A stretch of DNA of 7,288 nt from positions 1 through 7,288 of the forward strand of contig JALVBA010000091.1 of the NCBI GenBank assembly GCA_027010905.1, given 5' to 3'. The notes under the pieces were generated by a model. That model did no database searches. It was not told the DNA's origin and saw only the letters and a program-made list of their open reading frames with translations. The translations under genes and the position numbers were made by a program. Below, piece after piece: positions 1 to 6,038 of this stretch (position 1 is its first letter; every line of letters begins with the position of its first letter). The DNA is from Marinilabiliaceae bacterium. Its GTDB lineage: Bacteria > Bacteroidota > Bacteroidia > Bacteroidales > Marinilabiliaceae.

Positions 1-77
1 ATATAATAGTAAAACCTATCTCCCTATAAAAAACCGGGTTAACAAATATTTTGGTAAAACAGCTTTTTCTTTAAATC

Positions 78-962
78 TCAATTTTTACTCTCTTCAAAAA
101 GAGTCTTCTTCTCCTGTTTTGTTAAACTGTCGTAACCGCTTTTTTTAATCTTTTCCAATATCCGGTCAAGTTCGGCCTGCCTGTTAACCTTCTTTGCGTT
201 GAACTCCATATCACTTACCGGTCGTTTGTACGAAACAGTAAGTGTTGGCTTTCTATTAAAAAGGGTAGTAATACGGTCAATGAATTTGTGAAACCCATTG
301 GTGATATCTTTTCCTTTAAGCAGCTGAACGGCAAAGTACCATCCTAAAGCAGCACCTCCAATGTGGGCGAAATGTCCACCTGCATTATTTAGCGCAGAGA
401 TACTTATCAAATCCAGAAGAAAATATATTAAGGCTATATACTTCAGTTTTACCGGACCAAAAAACATCATCTCTACAGTGAACTCAGGCCGGTAGCGTGT
501 GGCTGCAAACAGTATTGCCATAATCGACGCAGAAGCCCCCATCAATAGTGATGATGGGAAATGGGTGTAGAGTACCGGAATAGTATTGTAGGATATAAAA
601 TATAGTAGAGCACCCGCCAGTCCTCCCAGCAGATAGACCCCCACAAACTGCCGTGGAGTGAAGAATGCCATAAAGAGTTTTCCGAACCAGTAGAGAACCA
701 GAATATTAAAAATAAAATGAATAAACTCATAGTGAACAAACATATAGGTAAAGAGAGTCCATGGTTTGACAAGCAGTAGCGATGGTTCTGACGGCACTGA
801 TATCCACCTTAGCAGAGGATAGTCAGCACCCGGACCACCTGAGAAAGAGAAAAAAACCTGCAAGAGACGGACGGTAACAAACACACCTATATTTATATAG
901 ATGAATTTTGTTAGCACCTCTCCCTGTTTATATGATCTCTTTATGTCGTCAATAATACTCAT
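78..962 (-). CDS. Rhomboid family intramembrane serine protease with a Bacteroidota-type C-terminal tail
   Basis: This 294-residue protein should cleave membrane-anchored substrates within or near the inner membrane; its substrate is unknown. Six hydrophobic segments fit the rhomboid core, at roughly residues 20-38, 78-98, 104-125, 138-155, 170-190 and 196-215. The catalytic serine is S144 in G142-A-S-A, a permitted variant of the usual GxSG. The catalytic histidine is H200 in FAHIGG at the start of the last helix. H82 and N86 in helix 2 match the oxyanion-side H and N of E. coli GlpG. After the core comes a charged, soluble tail (about 216-294) ending in a RILEKIKKSGYDSLTKQEK segment, which I recall as common at the end of Bacteroidota rhomboids. 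It is the last gene of the leftward mutL cluster, 64 bases after a second rhomboid. The ATG at 962 has an A-rich leader and no Shine-Dalgarno. The family call is secure; the role is inferred. Confidence 0.93.
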   Translation of the reverse strand: MSIIDDIKRSYKQGEVLTKFIYINIGVFVTVRLLQVFFSFSGGPGADYPLLRWISVPSEPSLLLVKPWTLFTYMFVHYEFIHFIFNILVLYWFGKLFMAFFTPRQFVGVYLLGGLAGALLYFISYNTIPVLYTHFPSSLLMGASASIMAILFAATRYRPEFTVEMMFFGPVKLKYIALIYFLLDLISISALNNAGGHFAHIGGAALGWYFAVQLLKGKDITNGFHKFIDRITTLFNRKPTLTVSYKRPVSDMEFNAKKVNRQAELDRILEKIKKSGYDSLTKQEKKTLFEESKN

Positions 963-1026
963 TTTATTGATTATTGGATATTGTAATATTGGTTAAAACT
1001 TAAAATCGTCAACATTCAACTGCAAG

Positions 1027-1863
1027 TTAATAAATCCCTTTTCTTCTCCAGTATCTTATCATAAAAAAGCCAAACAGCATACCACCCAGATGAGCCCAGT
1101 GCGCCACATTATCAGCTTTGAAATTTCCTACTCCGTAAAAAAGCTCCATTACACCGTAAATTATAACAAAATATTTTGCTTTGATTGGGATGGGAGGAAA
1201 CAGTAACATCAGCTGGGTGTTTGGGAAGAGCATACCAAAAGCAAGCAAAACACCAAACACAGCACCCGAAGCTCCAATGGTAATGAAAGCATTAAGGTAA
1301 TCAATTCTGAACTGTTGTACAAATTCAAGCGACAGCGTTGTGGCTCCCTGAGGGTTTGAGGCAACCATCTGATCGTAAGCTCGTGTGAAGGCCTGAGTGT
1401 TTTGAGCCATCTCTAAAGTTGCAGGTCGTAAGAAGTCACGTAATAATGTAACCAAATCCGGATGTGAAGGGTTGGTTTTATAAAATTCAACTGCGTCTAA
1501 AAAAGGTTTCAGCTCAATGTATTGAAAAATCTGTTGCATTACGGCTGCACCAATTCCGGTAACCAGATAGAAAGTGAGGAATCGTTTTGGCCCCCACACC
1601 TGCTCCAAAACACGGCCAAACATATATACGGCAAACATATTGAAGAATATGTGTGAGAGGTTAGCATGCAGAAACATGTAGGTAACTAACTGAGCCGGAT
1701 TAAACTTTTCGGACATGAAGAAGTGTAACCCCGCAATGTCATGCAGGTCTATCCCTAACGATGACTTAAATATTGAGGAAGCAAGGAATACCAGCACATT
1801 TATTATTAGCAGGTTCTTTACTACCGGAGGAATATTCCCCAAAAATGATGATTGATAATTCAT
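1027..1863 (-). CDS. Rhomboid family intramembrane serine protease with an enlarged loop before the catalytic helix
   Basis: This 278-residue polytopic protein is a second rhomboid protease. Helices are at about 17-34, 60-84, 94-113, 191-213, 229-245 and 253-270. The catalytic serine is S199 in the canonical G197-A-S-G, and the histidine is H258 in WAHLGG. H71 and N75 in helix 2 complete the GlpG-like set (LSHIFFN). Between helices 3 and 4 lies a hydrophilic insertion of about 75 residues (115-190). By GlpG topology this loop faces the periplasm just before the active-site serine; in the neighbouring rhomboid it is under 20 residues. The protein ends soon after helix 6 and lacks that neighbour's soluble tail, so the two are not a recent duplication. 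It lies 77 bases after mutL and 64 before the other rhomboid, probably in one transcript. The start at 1863 has an A/T-rich leader without a Shine-Dalgarno. Substrate is unknown. Confidence 0.94.
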   Translation of the reverse strand: MNYQSSFLGNIPPVVKNLLIINVLVFLASSIFKSSLGIDLHDIAGLHFFMSEKFNPAQLVTYMFLHANLSHIFFNMFAVYMFGRVLEQVWGPKRFLTFYLVTGIGAAVMQQIFQYIELKPFLDAVEFYKTNPSHPDLVTLLRDFLRPATLEMAQNTQAFTRAYDQMVASNPQGATTLSLEFVQQFRIDYLNAFITIGASGAVFGVLLAFGMLFPNTQLMLLFPPIPIKAKYFVIIYGVMELFYGVGNFKADNVAHWAHLGGMLFGFFMIRYWRRKGIY

Positions 1864-1940
1864 GAGTATGAAATATTTATTTTTGTTCTCTTTGTTAACA
1901 ATATTAATACCAATTTAGTTCTGTGCCATTATGACGCTAA

Positions 1941-3818
1941 TCAACCGAACAGTCTGTCAAGCTCTTCATTTCCAATAATTGAGACAATTAATTTTCCCGA
2001 AGGGGAGTAGCTTGGCTCTGAGCATGCAAACAATCTGTCGAAAAGTTCGTTCATCTCAACAGAAGAGAGAGATTTCCCGTAGGGTATGGCAGCCTTTTTA
2101 GCCATCGATTTAGATATTTGTTCCTTAACCTTCTCACCCAGATTTATCTCTCCTGTTTTGTAATCACTCAATATTCCGTCGATTATATTTTTTCCTGAAA
2201 TATCTTCCAGGTGTCCTGGAAGCCCATAGATAATGAACTTTCCCTCTTCAGCCTCTTCCACCTGAAGCCCGAAAGCATTCAAGTCATCAACTATTTCGTG
2301 AAGTAACGAGGCATCATCACCACTGAAAAGCAGCTCTTCGGGAAACAGAGTTTTCTGTGTTGTGTTTTTCTTCGTCTTTATAGCCTCCATAAACTGTTCG
2401 AAAAGGATACGCTCCTGAGCCCGCCTCTGATCTATCAGCATCAATCCCGACTTTACTGAAGTTAGAATATATCTGTTTTTCAGCTGAAAGAGTCTGCCTG
2501 AAGTGTGCTGCTGTCCGTTATCACCCGAAGTGAAGGTTGACTGTTGTTTAGGCTCTGTGTCTGTATTTGTATGTTCAGTAGAGCTTTCTGCCGAGTCAAA
2601 GTTTTGTTGCTCTAGCCCCGAATAGAGCTGTTCCCATCCATCAATATTCTCTTTCTGAAAGCCGGAGTTGCCTCCGCCATTTCCTCCTGAGGAGGATGTT
2701 TTCTGCCCCTTCTCAAATGGGTTAAAGGTAGGATCGACCTCAATAACCGGTTCAATAATTTCACCTGCCCTTCCTGCAACAGGTATCGCAATACTGTCGG
2801 TAGTGTCAAAATCGATAGACGGTATCACACTGTTTTTACCGAGACTCTCACGTATAGCAGCACTCAAAATATGCCATATCGATTTCTCGTCTTCAAACTT
2901 AATCTCTGTTTTGGTAGGATGAATATTTACATCAATTATGTCAGGGTCAACTTCAAGAAACAGAAAGTAAGAGGGATTAGTTCCAACCGGCAGCAAATTT
3001 TCATAGGCAACCATTACCGCCTTATGAAAATACGGATGGCGCATATACCGATTATTAACAAAGAAAAACTGATCGCCGGTTGCTTTTCTGGCTGCCTGAG
3101 GTTTGCCGATAAATCCGTTAATTGAGATTAAAGGTGTTTGGGTACTTACCGATATTAGTTGGCTGTTTATCTGTTTTCCAATCAGGTGAGTAATTCGTTG
3201 CCGGTAGTTACTTTTTGGTAAAACAAACAGAGTTACATCGTTATGAATAAGGCTAAAATCAATTTGCGGATTTGCCAAAGCAACTCTTTGAAACTCATTG
3301 GTGATATGTCTCAGTTCGGTGGAGTTTCGTTTTAAAAATCTGCGACGGGCAGGGATATTGAAAAAGAGGTTTTTTACAATAATCTGTGTCCCTATGGTGC
3401 ACTGTACCGGTTGCTGCGACTCTACCTTCGACCCGGCAATCACAATATGAGTGCCAAGCTCTTCGTTAGCAGTTCGGGTTTTTAGCTCCACCTGTGCCAC
3501 TGCTGCAATTGATGCCAGTGCTTCGCCTCTGAAACCCATTGTTGAGAGGGCAAAAAGGTCATTGGCCTCCCTTATTTTGGATGTTGCATGTCGTTCAAAT
3601 GCCATGCGGGCATCAGTATCGCTCATACCCTTTCCATTGTCAATTATCTGTATCAGATTTTTCCCTGCCTCTTTTACAACTACTTTTATTTCCGTGCTCT
3701 CAGCGTCAATGGAGTTCTCCATCAACTCCTTAACAACCGATGCAGGCCTTTGTACCACCTCTCCGGCAGCTATCTGATTTGCTACCGAATCAGGCAATAA
3801 CTGAATTAAATCCGACAT
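1941..3818 (-). CDS. mutL: DNA mismatch repair protein MutL
   Basis: MutL is the ATP-driven mediator that couples MutS mismatch recognition to strand processing in the cytoplasm. The 625-residue length is normal. The N-terminal GHKL ATPase is intact: motif I holds the catalytic E31 and Mg-binding N35 (KELMENSIDA), motif II is DNGKGM at 60-65, and motif III is GFRGEALASI at 95-104. NIPARRRFLK (154-163) and the DVNIHPTK segment (296-303) mark the second half of the ATPase region. A Gly/Ser/Gln/Thr-rich linker spans about 370-440. The C-terminal dimerisation domain (about 441-625) carries Q488-K-T-L-F-P493, matching the QxxLxP sliding-clamp motif. The endonuclease motif DQHAxxExxxxE reads DQRRAQERILFE (463-474), losing its histidine. 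The ACR-like and CPHGRP-like motifs read AKKAAI and SPSGKL, losing their metal ligands. Nicking activity is therefore doubtful. It starts 18 bases after the upstream small gene, so the two are probably cotranscribed. Confidence 0.97.
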   Translation of the reverse strand: MSDLIQLLPDSVANQIAAGEVVQRPASVVKELMENSIDAESTEIKVVVKEAGKNLIQIIDNGKGMSDTDARMAFERHATSKIREANDLFALSTMGFRGEALASIAAVAQVELKTRTANEELGTHIVIAGSKVESQQPVQCTIGTQIIVKNLFFNIPARRRFLKRNSTELRHITNEFQRVALANPQIDFSLIHNDVTLFVLPKSNYRQRITHLIGKQINSQLISVSTQTPLISINGFIGKPQAARKATGDQFFFVNNRYMRHPYFHKAVMVAYENLLPVGTNPSYFLFLEVDPDIIDVNIHPTKTEIKFEDEKSIWHILSAAIRESLGKNSVIPSIDFDTTDSIAIPVAGRAGEIIEPVIEVDPTFNPFEKGQKTSSSGGNGGGNSGFQKENIDGWEQLYSGLEQQNFDSAESSTEHTNTDTEPKQQSTFTSGDNGQQHTSGRLFQLKNRYILTSVKSGLMLIDQRRAQERILFEQFMEAIKTKKNTTQKTLFPEELLFSGDDASLLHEIVDDLNAFGLQVEEAEEGKFIIYGLPGHLEDISGKNIIDGILSDYKTGEINLGEKVKEQISKSMAKKAAIPYGKSLSSVEMNELFDRLFACSEPSYSPSGKLIVSIIGNEELDRLFG

Positions 3819-3836
3819 GTTTTGAAAACCTGTTTT

Positions 3837-4169
3837 CTAATTTCCTATAAATTGATTAAGCCACTCCATTCCTGAAGTGTAAAAATACTGAACCAAAAGT
3901 ACCAGAATCACTAATATGATTATCAGCCTTATATTTGACTTTCTCTTTGTACTTCTGGCAACTTCGTAGTGAGGTTTTATCTTGGTGCCTCTGAATCCTC
4001 CCTTGATACGAGCGGCATAACCCATCTTCACCTCTTCATCCGAAAGTAAACCCAGCTCATCTCTTGCTCTTATCTCTCTTGACTCCTGCCTCTCTTTTGC
4101 CTCATCGTAGTACACCGGCTCATGTTTGAACACACGATGGCGAGGTGTTTTCATAAAACTAACCTTCAT
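3837..4169 (-). CDS. Conserved hypothetical small single-pass membrane protein upstream of mutL
   Basis: This 110-residue protein has no function that I recognise. The N-terminal part (KTPRHRVFKHEPVYYDEAKER, about residues 7-27) resembles, from memory, a small protein family found beside mutL in other Bacteroidota. A charged, probably helical stretch follows (20-50), then a basic segment (RSTKRKSNIR, 72-81), one strongly hydrophobic helix (81-97) and a short tail. Positive charge before the helix predicts a cytoplasmic N-terminus. The annotated ATG is 4169. A second in-frame ATG at 4154 (M6) may be the real start: it begins the family-like MKTPRHRVF and has a GAAGG sequence about 8 bases upstream, whereas 4169 has no such signal. 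It is the likely first gene of the leftward operon with mutL and the two rhomboids. Any link to DNA repair or membrane proteolysis is only contextual. Confidence 0.82.
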   Translation of the reverse strand: MKVSFMKTPRHRVFKHEPVYYDEAKERQESREIRARDELGLLSDEEVKMGYAARIKGGFRGTKIKPHYEVARSTKRKSNIRLIIILVILVLLVQYFYTSGMEWLNQFIGN

Positions 4170-4186
4170 CTGTTTCTGTTTTGCAA

Positions 4187-4194
4187 CAAAGGTA
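4187..4194 (-). promoter_or_regulatory. Candidate -7 promoter element for the mutL operon
   Basis: On the minus strand this reads TACCTTTG, an exact match to the Bacteroidota housekeeping -7 consensus TAnnTTTG. It lies 17 bases before the ATG at 4169 and 32 before the alternative ATG at 4154. The expected -33 TTG is weak: only TTCC is found at about the right distance. A start site near 4180 would leave a very short leader for the 4169 start and a more ordinary one for 4154. This is motif matching only. Confidence 0.4.
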
Positions 4195-4269
4195 AGAAGT
4201 AATTTTTAATGATGTGGAATATTTACATGCCTAAATATTATTTTGAGGCGAATACCATAATTAATTACT

Positions 4270-4315
4270 CTCCTTTTTTGCCTTGATGCAAAAAAGGAGC
4301 AAAAAAAATCAAGGC
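4270..4315. repeat. Compound A/T-rich inverted repeat with two overlapping, mutually exclusive pairings
   Basis: The first pairing is a perfect 12-base inverted repeat, CTCCTTTTTTGC (4270-4281) with GCAAAAAAGGAG (4288-4299), around the 6-base loop CTTGAT. The second uses GCCTTGAT (4280-4287), which includes that loop, and ATCAAGGC (4308-4315). The two cannot form together because they share bases 4280-4287. Similar CTTGAT...ATCAAG elements with A/T runs are, as I recall, widespread in Bacteroidota intergenic DNA, so this is probably a dispersed repeat unit. It could also act near the channel transcript end. Neither strand shows a T-run directly after the first stem. Confidence 0.75.
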
Positions 4316-4482
4316 TTATTTCTATTTGTACTTTACATGTGATTAAAGATTAAGTTCGGTTGAAGGATCTCCTCGTTCCTCGGAGCTTCTCAATCTCCCT
4401 AAATTTTCAAAAGCATTCCAAGCACTACTGTAAAGAGGCCGATTTAATACGTTGATATTTTTTAAGTATTTAGTCTTTATTG

Positions 4483-4524
4483 CCCCCCGTCCCCCTTCTC
4501 CATGTGGAGAAGGGGGACGGGGGG
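4483..4524. repeat. Perfect G/C-rich 20-base-arm inverted repeat
   Basis: The left arm CCCCCCGTCCCCCTTCTCCA (4483-4502) is the exact reverse complement of the right arm (4505-4524), separated only by TG. As a folded strand the central bases would form the loop, leaving about 18 base pairs. Its composition contrasts sharply with the A/T-rich surroundings. Hairpins of this C-run, TTCTCC, GGAGAA, G-run kind occur as dispersed intergenic repeats in Bacteroidota and other bacteria, which is recalled rather than checked. On the minus strand it is followed by CAATAAAG and not by a T-run, so it is not a standard intrinsic terminator. Confidence 0.85.
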
Positions 4525-4599
4525 ATGAGGTAAATACTAACATTGCTCTAAATTTCGAGTTTATGTTGTTTGTAGAGGGTGAAAAGCAATATTAATTTT

Positions 4600-5403
4600 T
4601 TAAGAATTCAATCGTTCACCGCACCGGCTGCAATATATAGCATCGTCGTCATGGTCATCCTTCAGGCAGCGCGGACAAACCTGCGTGTTTGAGCCATGCC
4701 TGAATCTGTGCTGTACCATCTCAGAGCCCACAATGCCGGTAGGTATGGCTATAATTGAGTAGCCGATTATCATTATCACACTTGCCAGAAACTGACCTAC
4801 AACCGTTATGGGTGCAATATCTCCATATCCCACAGTAGTAAGAGTTACAACAGCCCAATAGATACTTCTAGGGATAGATGAGAAACCGGGGTTGCTGGGG
4901 TTTTCAATGATATACATTACAGTTCCGAGAATTGTTGTCAGAATAATTATGAAGAAAAGAAATATAGTAATCTTTTTACGGCTTGCTTTTAATGCTTCCC
5001 ATAGGGTTGAGGCCTCCTGAACATAGCGCGTAAGTTTAAGAATGCGAAATATTCTGAGCAGGCGTAACGACCTGAAGATAATTAACATCTGAGTGCCGGT
5101 AAAGAGAAGCCCTAAAAAACTGGGCAAGATTGAGAGAAGGTCAATAATTCCATAAAAAGAGAAGATATACTTTCTAGACCTGTTAACAATCCATACTCGC
5201 AACAGATACTCTATTGTAAAAAGTCCCGTAATTACCCACTCGGCACGTTGCAGTATTTCTGTAAGCTCCGGTGAGTTGCGGGGAACACTCTCCAGCAGTA
5301 CCACAACAATACTTATCAGAATTAAAAAAAACAGTGCCAGATCAAACAGTTTACCGCTTTTCGTATCTGCCTCAAATATTATCTCATATAATTTTTTTTT
5401 CAT
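4600..5403 (-). CDS. Voltage-gated-type potassium channel (ion transporter family) with C-terminal zinc ribbon
   Basis: This 267-residue inner-membrane protein has the six-helix Kv channel layout: S1 about 20-38, S2 55-72, S3 81-100, S4 106-127, S5 144-165, pore loop 178-195 and S6 199-222. The selectivity filter TVGYGD (190-195) is canonical for potassium. S4 has basic residues at exactly every third position: R111, R114, R117, R120, K123 and R126. F62 and E65 in S2 (FTIEYLLR) and D88 in S3 (IIDLLSILP) supply the expected charge-transfer partners, so voltage sensing is likely. S6 contains IPTG at 220-223, a probable bend. A short cytoplasmic tail then carries CPRC (243-246) and CSRC (258-261), a four-cysteine zinc ribbon with an HDDD stretch between. 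It is encoded alone, divergent from purE. The family is secure; gating and physiological role are inferred. Confidence 0.95.
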   Translation of the reverse strand: MKKKLYEIIFEADTKSGKLFDLALFFLILISIVVVLLESVPRNSPELTEILQRAEWVITGLFTIEYLLRVWIVNRSRKYIFSFYGIIDLLSILPSFLGLLFTGTQMLIIFRSLRLLRIFRILKLTRYVQEASTLWEALKASRKKITIFLFFIIILTTILGTVMYIIENPSNPGFSSIPRSIYWAVVTLTTVGYGDIAPITVVGQFLASVIMIIGYSIIAIPTGIVGSEMVQHRFRHGSNTQVCPRCLKDDHDDDAIYCSRCGERLNS

Positions 5404-5506
5404 GAACTCTGAAAATTTATAACCACTAATCTAATAATTCAAAATACTTTCTAAATGTAAAAAAAAATAGACTACTTTTATAATCCAATAAAAAAACAAA
5501 AACATT
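5404..5506. promoter_or_regulatory. Shared intergenic region between the divergent potassium channel and purE genes
   Basis: These 103 A/T-rich bases must contain promoters for both divergent genes. On the plus strand TACTTTTA (5473-5480) matches TAnnTTTG except for its last base, with only a weak TTTC about 21 bases upstream; it would give purE a leader of roughly 20 bases. TATAAT at 5479-5484 looks like a sigma-70 -10 box, but it has no -35 partner and Bacteroidota do not normally use one. On the minus strand TACATTTA (5459-5452) is a similar near-match without a well-placed -33. No operator palindrome or purine riboswitch was seen. Confidence 0.4.
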
Positions 5507-6016
5507 ATGAAACCATTAGTAAGCATAATTATGGGTAGTACATCGGATCTTCCGGTAATGGAGAAAGCGGCCAAAATATTGAACGACTTTCAAATACCGT
5601 TTGAGATAAATGCTCTTTCGGCTCACCGTACACCTGATCAGGTTATGGCTTTTGCCCGTGGTGCATACGACCGAGGTATACGGGTGATTATTGCAGGTGC
5701 CGGAGGTGCAGCTCATCTGCCCGGAGTGATAGCAGCATTTACACCACTTCCAATCATTGGAGTACCTATTAAAGCCTCAATCTCAATTGACGGGTGGGAC
5801 TCACTGCTATCAATTGTGCAAATGCCTCCCGGAATTCCGGTAGCAACAGTTGGCCTCGACGGAGCACAAAATGCAGGCATTCTGGCTGCTCAGATTTTAG
5901 GTGCAGGGGATGAGGAGATATTCAAAACTGTAACTGAGTACAAAAAGTCTCTCGAAACGAAAATTACAAAAGCTAACGAAGAGCTTGCCGGTGTTAAGTT
6001 TGATTTTAAATTCTAA
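5507..6016 (+). CDS. purE: N5-carboxyaminoimidazole ribonucleotide mutase PurE (class I)
   Basis: PurE converts N5-carboxyaminoimidazole ribonucleotide to 4-carboxy-5-aminoimidazole ribonucleotide, a cytoplasmic step of de novo purine synthesis. The 169-residue length equals that of E. coli PurE, and the chain is complete. The phosphate and substrate loop GSTSD (10-14) carries S11 and D14, equivalent to E. coli S16 and D19. SAHRTP (38-43) carries H40, the equivalent of catalytic H45. AGAGGAAHLPGV (63-74) and the DSLLSIVQMPPGIPVATV region (98-115) are class I signatures, which implies a PurK partner; purK is not in this window. The ATG at 5507 follows an A-rich leader without a Shine-Dalgarno, normal for this phylum. 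Downstream, after 22 bases, is a secreted glycoside hydrolase gene with no purine connection; the two may share a transcript. Confidence 0.97.
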   Translation: MKPLVSIIMGSTSDLPVMEKAAKILNDFQIPFEINALSAHRTPDQVMAFARGAYDRGIRVIIAGAGGAAHLPGVIAAFTPLPIIGVPIKASISIDGWDSLLSIVQMPPGIPVATVGLDGAQNAGILAAQILGAGDEEIFKTVTEYKKSLETKITKANEELAGVKFDFKF

Positions 6017-6038
6017 CAAACTAAATCGTATTATAATA

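Larger units (their letters stand above)
4170..4599. other. Repeat-bearing intergenic region with no credible gene
   Basis: This stretch separates the end of the potassium channel gene from the start of the mutL operon, both on the minus strand. It must hold the end of one transcript and the promoter of the next. It contains two strong inverted repeats, at 4270-4315 and 4483-4524. Between them, about 4343-4440 resembles from memory a further short dispersed repeat: its minus-strand translation is the low-value SSAWNAFENLG...RSSEERGDPS type. A 66-codon minus-strand reading frame (4543-4343) runs straight through the G/C hairpin and is judged spurious. No classical hairpin followed by a T-run was found for terminating the channel transcript. 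Confidence 0.7.

Noticed and set aside
1..77. Possible terminator after the last rhomboid gene (AACCCGGTTTTTT on the minus strand)
   Set aside because: The AACC/GGTT arms leave a one-base loop, so no stable hairpin forms next to the T-run.
1864..1940. Internal promoter between mutL and the second rhomboid
   Set aside because: No TAnnTTTG match on the minus strand. The only near-match (TAATATTG) lacks a properly spaced -33 element.
2682..2696. TCCTCC-TGA-GGAGGA inverted repeat inside mutL
   Set aside because: It is short and falls in the codons of the Ser/Gly-rich linker, where such symmetry arises easily.
4343..4543. 66-codon minus-strand reading frame with SPRPPSPHGEGGRG
   Set aside because: It is translated through the G/C-rich inverted repeat and repeat-like DNA. 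It has no start signal and no protein-like composition.
5985..6038. Upstream ATG giving an 18-residue N-terminal extension of the GH172 protein
   Set aside because: It overlaps the end of purE and places polar residues before a clear signal peptide. The ATG at 6039 fits better.
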